Of a stretch of 64,000 nucleotides of DNA, positions 22,229 through 34,200 are shown piece by piece. The translations under genes were made by a program, and so were the position numbers. The DNA is from Asterochloris sp. CNOR1 (taxonomy: Eukaryota > Chlorophyta > Trebouxiophyceae > Trebouxiales > Trebouxiaceae). The notes under the pieces are model-generated. The model had not been told where the DNA came from. It did not search any database and saw only the letters and a list, made by a program, of their open reading frames with translations. The stretch's first letter is position 1. Every line of letters begins with the position of its first letter. Location of the stretch: assembly GCA_963969365.1 (NCBI GenBank), contig OZ017760.1, forward strand, positions 1 to 64,000, given 5' to 3'.

Positions 22229-25200
22229 CTGACAGCAGGCAAGCCTCAAAGGGCGGCGCAGGTGCCCCGGCCAGGTCAAAGTCAACCGCCACCAGCGCCC
22301 CGCTGGCCTGCCCGTGCCACGCGGCTGCAGGGCTGCGCATGAGGGCTGCCGCGTTCAGCTCGTCAGAGGCGTCCGGGGGAAGAGGGGGGCTCAGGCTGCC
22401 CGCGTGCAGCAGAGACAGCACGCTTGCAAAGCGGACCTCTGCAGTGCAGGGCAGATGGGAGTGGTGGTCAGAGGAAAGATGGTGCGTAGGGCTGCCTGTG
22501 TGACAAGGGTTCCTCAAGAAGTGGAACGCTGGAAGAGCGCCCGTCTGCATGTAGGGCACAGACAGAAGCAACAATGGGGCGTTTGGCTGTCCCTGAACAC
22601 CAGAGATAGGCTGCTGGCACAGCGTATGTCAGCAGCACAGTTTACACGGGGTGAATGATGAGAAGCGCATCAAACATGCAGCAGGTTGATATTTGCTGCC
22701 AAAATGCACAAGATACAGCTTGCGTGCAAGCGGACCTCTGCATCAAGGCACAGCATGCTGTCAGACAGAGGCAAAAGCACCAGCACCTAGATCATCCGCG
22801 GGCGTGCACCTGAGATCGCAAGCTGGTACGGCTGCCCGGCTTCAAGAGCAGCTGCTTGCCTATGGCATGACCAGGCCCATAAGCATGATGCACCTCGGCA
22901 CATCAGCCAGTAAGGCCAAGGAGGATAGGCTTTGGAGGGGCAGGCCACGTTTCTCTGCCCTGCATGACCTGCAGGTCTGCCCCTCTCCTGTCTCCTGCTT
23001 GGACGAGAAGTCGCACACTGCAGCAGCTGTGCAGGCGCCAGAAGGCACACATCCAAGATTCAGCCAGCGGAACCACGCAGGACCCCGCAGCCTCCATTCA
23101 TGCCCTCACCTAGACGCATGTGCAGATGCTCAGGTTGAGCAGGCTTTCCTTCTGGCCCCCTGCTTGCGACTCCAGGCAGCCAGGCCCTAAGGGTTGCTTT
23201 CAACTGACGGAGGCTGCCCCAGTTCTACAGGTAGAGCAGGACTGTTGGGACGCAACCTGCAGATTGGCTTCACACAAACCCCACACACCTGCACTGGCTT
23301 GGGAGGCGCCTGCTCAAGCTCTCCAGCCTATGCTGGCAAGGTTGGCCGAGCAATAAGAGTACTTCCTTGCCTGGAAGCACTTTCAGATCGCTGGGCAAAG
23401 CAGGCCCCTCATCAAGCTCGTCAGATGCTTAGGCGGAGAAGACCCCTGTTGCTGCTGTACAGGGCTTTCCCCACCTGGGCTAACTTCAGATGCTCAGGCA
23501 AAGCAGGCCCCTCACCAAGCTCGTCAGGGGATGGGGCCTGCCTCTGCGGTACAAAGCTTCATCACCTGGGGCTGAGTCAGATGCTCAGGCAAGGCAGTCC
23601 CCTTTTGTGGCTTCTCGGGATGAGGGCTGCCTCTGCCGCTGAGAGCTTGCTCACCTGGGGGCAAGTCTAGGTGCTCAGGTGGAGGAGTCTCCCGTTCTGG
23701 CTCCTCAGGGTTCGGGTCTGCCCTGGGTCCGTGCTGCCGCACCCGCCCAATGCCGTGCTGTATGGCGCTCTGCGCAATGCGTGCCAGGATCGACTTGCGG
23801 CTGCAGTACCTAAAAGAGCAGGCCGCTTGTCAGCTGCCATGAATCAGAGCATGAACGTCACAGGTTTACTGTGACAGGCCAGGTGCCGCACACCCAGCTG
23901 CTACAGCACCTGCAGGACGACCTGAGCTGTCATCACGAGTTTGTGCTGAGGAATGGCACTTGAAGGCTGCTGACCAGACAGGCCTTCCATACTGTGCGCT
24001 GCCCGCCAGGATCTCAGCATCAAAGGCTGCTTCTTGCAGGATTTCCCCTGTGGGTCACATATTATCAGCAGCCCAATGCAACCCCCTTCCCATCGACTTC
24101 CTCTGCGGCATGGTGACCTGGACTTTCTGGATGGACTGGTTAGTTAGAGAGCGACACACACGCACGAGTGTTCCGCGGTTGTCAGCGACGTGGGTGTTCG
24201 GAACCAGCAGCCGGGTCGCTGGCCGTCCACCACTAGTTCCGCACAGAACATCAGAGCGGCGGGCGCTGTTCTGGCTGTTTGTTCTGAGAGCAAGCGCCAT
24301 CGGCAAGAGCAAGTACAACACGCCCGCCCAGGTTCAGCCACACAGGGCTCTCTCTCAAAGCTGGTCTGCAGAGACGGCAGCAGGCAGTGCTCACTGGGGT
24401 TCCTCCTCCGGAGTGCTGCCCTCTGCAGCCTCAGGGCCCGCCTCTTCCAGCTGGGACCACCCAGCAGCGCCCCAGCCTGGCTGCTGCTGGGGCTCTGTGC
24501 ACTCCCCTGCGCCCAGCACTGCCATGCCTGAGTCAAAGCCTGCCACGCCAGGAGCGTCCGAGCCCTCTGACACAATTGCCTTGCTTCTGGACTGCACGCT
24601 GACTGCCACCAGGCTGCCTGAGGGGCTGCGTCTGCTGGCGGGGCCATCCTGCCGGGGGGTGGCGGGCTCGCTGCCACCGCCAGAAGCACTGTCAGTGCCC
24701 CCAAGCGCAGCAGCCGCAGCGCCACTGGCCTTAGCGGCAGTGTCATGGCCCTCAGCAGCAGCAGTGCCACTGTCAACAGCAGCATTGCCACTGGCAGCAG
24801 CGTCAGCAAATTCCCCACCCTCCTGAGCAGCAGCCTCAGCCCCGGTCTTGATCCTGAGCAGCCGAGCATCCCTGCTGTGGTTGGTGCCTGCCGTACCGGG
24901 CTCGTTCAGCCCCTCGCCAGCACCTGGGCTGACATTGCCTGCCTCAGCCAGCGAAACATGTTCAGCAGCCTGCCCGCCCTGACTGCCGGACCTCTCCTGA
25001 CGGCCAGCGGCAGGGGCTGCGGCCTCAGCAGCTGCCTGAGATGTTGGGCTGCCCGACTCACCATGGTCCCTGCAAGCAACAGCAGTTTTGGTGTGAGACA
25101 GGCCTGGCCAGCAAAAGTGGCATGGGCCATGCCAGCTGGGCTTGGGCCGCCTTATGTAGCCAGCCAGGCTCGTCAGCCTTTCTGTTGGTGATGTAATCCT

Positions 25201-28200
25201 GGCCTTCTGGGGGAGGCGCCAGGCAGCCCTCTGAAATGGCCATCATCAAAATTGCACCTTGCTGTTGGTGATGTACCCTTGACCTCCTAGGGGAGGCGCC
25301 CGGCACCCCTGTGAAAATGGCCATCTTGCTCCCCCACATCTGCTGCAGGGCAGCGGCTCCTGTGCCCCTGCATGTTCTCTTGCTTGCACACCGCAACCAA
25401 ACCTGTGCTGCGCCGCAGAGCCCAAAGCTGACAGCCAGGCCATGGCTCGTCCACCACTGCGCTCCTGCTCAGCGCTGCCGTCCCTGACCAGCGCCTGTGC
25501 TCTGTCAGCAACTGCGCTGCCCTGCTGCCTGCTGGCACCGCTCAGAGCAAGTGTGACTTCACAGCAAGCATGTGCTTCCCAGCATGCACCGACCCTGCCT
25601 GACCCCAAAACCTCTGACTTGTGCCCATCAGCCCAGTTCCTACAAGCAGCTGTGGCCTCTGAGCCACATTGCAGCCATTCTTGTCTTCATTGCTGTGCGC
25701 AGCCCAAGAAAGATCGGCACGAAACCCCTATGGTGCCCTGGAGTTTGAAAGCACTCACCATCCCTTTTCCTCGCCAGTCGGCTCTGCCTCCTGCTCTGCG
25801 TCGCTGCCATGTCCTGGTAGCGCTTGAGCAGAGGCAATGCCCTGAGGGTTTCTGGCCTTGTTGATGACCTCCTGGGCCTGCAGGGCCACTTCCTCGCGGC
25901 TGAGGGTGCCGGTGCCCACAGCTGTGGCAAGGCCAGCCCCCGGGTGGTCGCTGTGCATGAGCAGCATGCCGCCGTGGAATTTGTTGCGCTCCTGCAGGGC
26001 AGAAAACTCAGGACTTGTCAGACATGGCCACCTGAAAGGCGTGCAGACTATCAGTTTCACCCGCATAGAGACTACAGGAGCTGCGCTGCTGCACATGCCA
26101 GACAATAAATATGACATGCACGGAGATTGCAGCAGCTGCAATGCAAGCCGACTCACATGGTCACGCTGGCCTATCTCCTGTCCATCTGGGTCTGGCTGCT
26201 GCGCCGCTGTGGCAAGAGACTTGACCTCCGCAAAGGGCAACTTGACCACTGCCTGCAAAACAAGTGGGAGCACAGTGACACCCGACACCATGTAACAAGC
26301 CAATGGCATCTCAAAGTGCAGACCAGGGCAGAAGGAGGGGGAAGTGGTGGCTTGGCCAGAGCGAGCTGGCAGCAGTGCACATTACAAAGACATCTGTGCT
26401 GACCCCTGCGCAACCTGTCCTTCGAGCAGACTGCAACCCACCGTGTGTGCCCATTTCTTGCCGGACATATCAATGAGCGGCCCTACGTCGCCGGGGAACA
26501 TGTCTGCCAGTGCGGCTGACACGCCAACTTGCGACAGTGGCCCGGACGTCGTTTGGGTTGCCAGGATCAGACCAGCTAGCTTGGGAGGCAGGGCCAGCTT
26601 CACACTGCAACAGCAGCACGGGCACAGGTCACAACCCGATGACAGAGGCAGCACTGCAGACCAAACAAGTGGGCTTGGATGAATCAGATGAGCTTCTGGC
26701 TGCAGCAGTGGGGCCAACATTGCCTGCACGTGGAGTGACCGCAGTGATTTCACACAAGATGGGAGGCAGGCCAACTTTTCCTGATGATCAAGAAGCGATG
26801 CCAAGGGTCGTGAGTTCCTCAATGACACAGGCAGCAGGGCGGATCATGTTGGCGGCAGCAGCGACCTGACAAGGCTGTGTAGCTGTTGGTAAGCAGCACC
26901 AATGGCCCACTGCTGCCACTGAATAAAACCTAGGCCAAACCTCCACCTTGCAACATGGGTGATGAACCCTAAGCCTCCACCTGGCGGGCGGTAGCACGGC
27001 CATCAGCTGCACCAGCGGCCTGACAGGGCCATGTGGCGGCGCCCAGCTGCCAGGCACGCTGTCGTCCTCCTCTCCGATGTCTGGGGCCTCCTTGGCCGTG
27101 ATGCCCTTGGTCTTGGCAACCGTGGTTGCATGCTTGGCCAGGTCTGACACCAGGGGGGCATAGTAGAAGGGGTAGAACCTGCAGGCGACAAGTTTGACGT
27201 GGGGGCTGGCATACTTCAGCAGCACATGTTGTGACTATGTTGCTTGTGGTCTGGTACAGAGGTTTGCAGCGGAGCCACAAGTGATGTGAAGTGCCCTGGG
27301 TGGGTCATGCAGGACCAGAACAGGAGATGATGCTCATGCTGGGGCAGATCATGCAACCGCAGGCCTGGCAGACGGCAAATAGCGAGCATTTTGGTGACAA
27401 GAGACTTTTGGGCCACGACCACTTCAAATATGCGTGCCGCAGAGCACGTGCAGATGCAGGTGCAGTTCAATTGGCTGAGCCAGCAAAGAGCATTTCAGTC
27501 AGGCCCTGCCTCAGTAGCGCCCACCTGAGGAACCTCCTGACCCCTTGCAGAAGATGGATAGCATCACTGGGCTGCAGCCTTTGCACTATGAACAAGTCCA
27601 CTCAGCCGTTAAGAGCCACTGTGATGAGGTGAGAACCTTTCAGTCATACTCTGCACCCCTTTTTCTGATCCAGGTGATTTGTTGTTGTGCAAGCCCTACA
27701 TTGACAAATTGGGCTGCTGTGCCTAGCTTGAGTGCTTGTACTATTGAGCCCTGCCAGCCCATGCCAAACACTGCAATGCCTCACGAGTCTAAGCGCCGAT
27801 AGCCCGACCCCTTGATGTAGCGCTGTGATCTGCGTCGCTGCACTGAAGCGCCACCACAGACCAGGTCCGCCTCTGTGGTCTGCCCAAATGCTATCAGTCC
27901 CCAGTGCCACGCAGCGCACCGCGCCAGCCCCTGGTGCAATGTTGTGCTCTGCGTGGCTGCACTCAATGCCATCGCTCTCATGACTCACCAGTCCCAGACG
28001 GCACCCAGCCCCGGCCCCTGGTCCAGTGCGTGCCGCCGCAGCTTCCTGTTGCCCCCTGAGCAGGTCTTCTCCAGGGCTTTGACAGCCTCCAGGTGGGCAG
28101 AGGTCACCTGCAGGAGGTGGCCCACCTGTCAGCAGCCACAGTCATGAATAGTAACTGTGGGTGCCCACAGCTTGACCGTGGGCGGGACTGGCTTGCAGGA

Positions 28201-31200
28201 CAGTGACGTGTTGTGACAGCTGCACATGACAACAACGCACTGGCAAGACTGCTGCAGCCGCAACGTGGGCAGCAGCCGCTTGAAACAGGGGCGGCGGCCA
28301 ATGGGTACTGCCCATTGGCCAGTACCACAGTGACATGTGTTCTTCTGCACAGCAGTTGGTGGACGTCTCGAGCGTGAGTGGGGAGAAGCGGTGCAGGCCT
28401 TGCCACTGGCCATGACTTCCTCTTGTATTGACTGTCCCAAAAGCAGGGGGCTCTGAGCACAGATCAACAATACAGCTTTTGGTGCATCTGCATCAGAGCC
28501 ATGCACCGTCATGGCAGCTGCTGTCAGACAAGCAGCGTCCAGGGATGTGCTTGGTGCCATGTTCTGGCAGGGGGGCGTCAACAACAACAAGCAGCAGCAC
28601 AGCAAGCCTTACTGCAACTGGAGCTGTGCCATGGCAGTAGTAGGACAGCACCCAGGTCAGTCCCTGAGCATAGGCCTGCGAAACCTTGCGGGCTGTTTTT
28701 TCAACACCTTCGCCTGCATGAGAAGGGGGGGGAGTGGCTACGGCTCTGGCAGGTCGCAGAGACAAGAGATGTCACGCTGCATGCAGCAGCATGGTGGTCC
28801 AGCCACCCCTCTGGCTGCCTGTCAACACCCTTGCCTGCATGAGAAGGAGACTACTATGCTGTTTGCTCACACCCTTTTGATTGCACAGGCACAGGACCAG
28901 AGTAAGGGCTCAGCAAACCAGATAGAGCTGCACAGGTGGTGCACGGTGCAGTCTAGTGGCTATGTTCTGCATGGAACTGCCATTCTGATAGGCCCCTGCC
29001 CGCATGAGCAAGGGCCCAGGAGCACGCACAAGGCATGCATAGAATGCCTGCAAACCCTATGACATGGCTTCTCAAAAGCCCCTGCCTATAGGGCTGGGGA
29101 CAGTGGCAGGACAAGCCTCCTCCTCCTCCTCTACCGCCTCAAAGGTAAGCCCAGCCCCCTGGCAGCATGTTCATCACCACTAGCATGGCATGCTCCTGTG
29201 TGACGGTCGCCTGGACAGCTCAGCAAAGTTGATGCCAAGCCCAGCAAGGACTGCCCCATGCATTGCAGCATCACAGCAGCCAGAGTGCGCCCTGACCCAG
29301 CAGACATCAACTCAAAGCAATCATCGACCTGGGCCTCCGCTGCAGTTGCAACAGCACCACCAACAAGCTCGTGGGGCCTAAGCCTGCCGCAACAGAATTG
29401 CAATGTGCAAGGTACGAGTCTGCCCTTTAACCTCATCCTGCTGTCCCAATGCCTATGTCGCTGCAGCTCAGCGTGAGACAGACACTCACAATCGCACCTG
29501 CACTTGCCCCAAAGCGCTGCTCGTACCACCTGGCCCGGTAGCCCGGCAGGGACAGCCTGACGGGGTCCGCGTCTGCGCCAGCAGCGATCTGCATTGCCAG
29601 GCGCGCCCTCACGCGGGCAGCCAGCTCCTTGCGCAGCTCTGCGGGGGCCGCTCCCCTGAGGTCCACCTGGCGCTGCTGCTCCTGTGTGGGCAGGTCTGCA
29701 GCCAGGCAAAATCGGATTTCTTGTATTGTGAGCTAGCCCTTCATGCGTATCAAGCCTTGTTTGTTGGTGTGACTGGATGCTTGCAACACACTTGCTTGGG
29801 CGAGGGCAGAAGAGGCATCTGCGCTTTGCAGCTGCAAAGCGCAATTTCTCCTCTTGCCACTGCCTAAGCAAGCGGCCAGGCTTTGCAGCCACAACTCTGC
29901 CCTGTTGGTGTCCAGCCAAGATGTCTGCAGGTGGTGTTGGGGAGTTCACTCTTGTAACAAAGTGTTCATTTTTCTATTCCCCTCAGGTGCCTACAATCTT
30001 GCGTGAAGGCCAAGCGTTTCTGTAAATTGGCACTGCTGAGCATGCTTTAGCAAGCTTGCATGCAACAGCAGAAAGAGAGGTCGAGGACTGAGATTCAGAG
30101 CTTTGTGGCTCATGCTATGCCCCGTGAGCGTCTCTGTGAGATGTCTGCAGGCAGCAGGTGAGGCGGGGAGGAGTTGGGTGGTATGTCGCAATAGTTCCAA
30201 ACCAAGTCACCAGCATTTCTGGCAGCAGCACGGCGGAACTAACTGCGGAATATGCAAAGCAGTGGCTTTGCACATTCAGCACATGTCACACAGTGCTGCT
30301 CTCTGAAGCACCCATGCTAGCGCCTGCAAACATGCTCAAGAGCACAGCGCACATGCGGTGTTCACATTTCAGCTGTGCTGTCTAGCACTATCAACTCTCT
30401 CCTGCTTGCCCCTCCATCCAGTTGGAACTCAGGCACTGCTGGCCTGAAGCTTTCTTAGATGCCTGATCAGATGTAGTTTTGGCCAGCCATATGTGTACAG
30501 GAAATCAGCAATGGACATTCTTGAGCCCGCAAGTAGTTCCTGCATCACTTGAGCATGTCCCAGCTTGCAAGGTGATTTCAAAGCAACATGACAACCATGA
30601 CAACACAGCAAAGAGTCGGGCCAGGTAAGGGAGCCACCGCTCAGCATGCACACATGGCATTGATGGTCCTGTGTGCATGCGCATAACAGCATTCGGTGTT
30701 GCACAACACCGGAAGCTACAGCCCTCACATGGTCATGGAAGCCTTGTGTGGCATGGCTTCTTCATCAAGCCTGTACGCACAGTTCAGCCATGCGGCCCCA
30801 GGAGTGCCAGACAAACGAATTGCTCAAAGGCAGCAGAAACCTGTGCTGCTGCAGGCTCTGTAGTAAGATCAGCTTATGCCAGACAGACATGTGCTCTGGC
30901 AGTAGGGGCTGCACTCTGCACTACACAAGGGGCCTCTCACCCTGAGACTGGATATGCATGATGACTTGCTGCCAAGACCTGATGTGGCCCAGCCAGAAGG
31001 ATCTAAGCAGACATGCTGGCATCCAGAAAGGGCTCTGAGGGCAGACTGCAGGTACAGCTCTGCAACAGGTCGGGTCTGCAGTTTTGCCCATGGGCCCCCC
31101 TGTAGAACGCATGCACATCTGACACTGAAGTCACATCAGCGAACACGCAACAGGAAAGGGCTCTGGTGCTTGGGGCTTCACTCTGCACTGCACACGCAAC

Positions 31201-34200
31201 ACTGCTTCGAAGGGCACCCTTCAAATCAGGGTCTCTTGTGCACTGCAGAGTGCAGTCCTCATCACCAGAGCCCTTTTCTCCACACCCACGCTCGCATCAG
31301 AAGGGGCCCTGAGGGCAAACGTGCAAATTTAGCTCTGCAACAGGTCCCACACTGCACTGCTGCCCTGAGGACCCCTTTGGATCGCATGCACAACTGCTGT
31401 ACGCTACAACCCATTCAGCACTACGGGCTGCCAGGGTTGACTGGCTGGCGCTAGCACCACAAGCTGTTGTGCCTGCTGATGTTGATCTGTGCTGATGCGA
31501 ACGTTGAGGCAAGTTCAGCATATATGTAAAGGACAAGAGCTCTAGCACTAGGGGCTGCACTCTGCACTGCACCAGAGGACCCTTGGACTCCCATTAGGAG
31601 AAGACGCAGACATGCTCCACTTCAAAAGGAGCCCTGAGGGCAAAAGTGCAGCAATAGCTCTGCGATAGGTCTATATCTGGCACAAATTGACATCATGTCT
31701 GCTTTGGAACGCGTGCACATCTGACCCTGAAGCAAGATTAGCTTACACGTGGCAGACAAGGGCTCTGGTAACAGGGGCTGCACTCTGCCCTGTACAAGAG
31801 ACCTCAAAGACCCTGGATTCTGATATGAACATTGAATGGCCGCAATGAAAAGAAGGTGCGGCTCAGCCAGCAGGATCTAGGCAGATATGCTTGCATTCAG
31901 AAGGGGCCCTGAGGGCAGACTGCAGCACTAGTCCTGCAACTGTGTGCAACAGACCTAGTACTTCTGTGCTGCCCCAAGGACCCCTTTGTAGAGTGTGCCG
32001 ATCCGCCGTACTCTTCGACCTCCATGCAGTGCTTTGCGCTGCTCGGGCTGACTGGGTGGCATGCTGTTGTGCCTGGCTGGTGTTGACCACAGCAGCTCAT
32101 CTTCATAGTGCAGGGTGCAGCACCAAGCACCACATGCTTCTTCCTGCTGTTTCAAGCTGTATCCTTCTGCAGGACTGTGAGCCCTGCTAGCCCAGCGTTC
32201 TTGGCCACACACACCCTCACCTTTGCTACTCATCCCTGACAATGCCTTCATGCATCGCCCAGAAGTCTGTCTCAGGATCTGCCTCAGGTCAGAGTCAGCT
32301 GCAGCTGCTGCTGACACAAGGCTCAATGCATTTGCAGCTGCAGAACAGGCTTGCAATATGCACCTTGCCAAGCTGGACAGCATAGGGCAAACATGCGCCA
32401 CACAACACTCCATGGATGAGGTGGGCGCATGTGTGCGTACAGCACATCTCTGCAGCCTTTCTGTGCAGCTTGACCAAGCAGGCGGCTTTGGCAAGCCTGC
32501 CACATAAGAGAGGCCCCTGAAGCTGCAAGTACATGGCAAGACATGTTTGCAAGTGGTTCTCAACCCCTGACAAAGAACTCCTGGCTTCCCAGACGGGTGA
32601 ATGCTCTTGATTGCGCTGTCACCCATCGAGGAAGCCAGGAGTTCTGACTGCAGCCATCTGGCTTCCCACAGTGATCAGCAGCTCGATCTCCCACACCAAG
32701 CTACTAATGCAGCATGGTGTGGCAGACCCGTCTGTTGAGCAAGCCAACTCAGCTCCGCGTGGCAGCAAGTCTTGAGCAGCAAGAAACGGTGGCAATGCTG
32801 GGCTCTGAGATGTCTCTGACCAGCACATGGCCATTGCCCAGCGCTTGTGCTCAGAGGTGGAGCCACTTGGCGACAGGCTTGAGCAAGACAACGACATGCT
32901 TTGCGCATGCCATCACCATGCTAGCTGTGCGGCAAATTGTTGAAACTGTGTACTGCATGAGTACAACCCTGCAAGTCCTGCAGTAGCTACTTTAGAACAT
33001 CTGCTGCACAGCTAGCTTGGTGATGGCTTGCACAAGGACATGCTTGCATTTGGAAGGGGCCCTGAGGGCGAACTGCAGGTCTAGCCCTGAAGCACGGGCC
33101 CAAGGACCCCTGTGTAACACATGCACATCTGCTGTGCTCAACAACCCCAGGCAGCGCAAAGCGGGGCCTGACTGGATGGCGTAAGAAACGCATGCTGTTG
33201 TGCAAGCAGCCAGATGGCTGGCCAGCACACCCATGCGTGGCAGCAAGTCTTGAGCAGCAAGGAATTTCGTCCATGCTGGGCTCTGGATGCTCTCTGACCC
33301 TGCACATGGCAGCCAACTGACTTCTCCCAGGGATCAGCAGATTGCTCTCCCGCCAAGCAGCACTGGAAGCTTAGTGTGGGAGATGAGCTTCTGATGAATG
33401 GAGGTAGCCAGATAGCAAGCCAGTCCTCACCCACGCCTGGCATTAACCCTTGAGCAGCAAGAAGCAATGGCCGTGCTGGGATCTGGAATCTCTGACCCAG
33501 CTCACGGCACTTGTCCAGCATCTGCGCTGAGAGGTGGATCGGCACAGCAACAGGCTGGAGCAGCACCGCAACATGCTACTGCAGCACTCACTTGTGCTAC
33601 ATGCACTGCACGACCAGCATGGTGCGGCAGATGTCGCAAAGTGATTAGTGCACAAGCACAAGGATGTCTCGCTCAAGGCGCGCCGGTGGCATAGTTATGA
33701 CCCATGAGCAGCAGCCCAAGAACCACTTCCCTGGGCGCGTGTCTGAGAGCTTGCACATGCAAGCCTCTGGGGCACAGCCTCGTCCTGAGCTCACATGACA
33801 TGAGTCTCTGGAGCATTGCAACAAGCTGGGGGGGTCTGTAAATTCGTACAACTCGTGCATAAATACATCATCATGATGGCTTCTGAGCTCTGGCGTTATG
33901 CATCTGTCCTTGACATGACTGGATGTCCTTGTGCAGCAAAGCAAAGAGCATATTACCCACACTCATTGCTCCAGAGAGGCCTGCCCCAGGAAATGTGTTA
34001 GGAGCCAGCTTGAAGACCAACATGCTGACCTGAAAAACACACCTCCACTGATATCACTGGCAGATGTGTTCTTCAAGTCCACCATGTTGGTGGCCTTTGA
34101 GCTGGCTCAGGAGCCACATGCAGCAAAGCAAGGAGCCATCTAGCCCACAGTCATTGCTCAATGAGAGGCCTGCACCAGCTGTGCAACACAGTCTGCCTGC

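Noticed and set aside
24010-24060. Candidate XRN exon [21 protein letters not shown] on the minus strand
   Set aside because: It looks coding, but its acceptor phase does not match the end of the exon at 25069-24395, whereas 23809 does. It is left out of the model but could be an alternative or decayed exon.
26790-26880. Possible XRN exon reading SLLPP then TGA after the QLMAVLPPA block
   Set aside because: It carries an in-frame stop. The exon at 26604-26442 joins 26981 in phase (AG|T) and restores the conserved downstream sequence.
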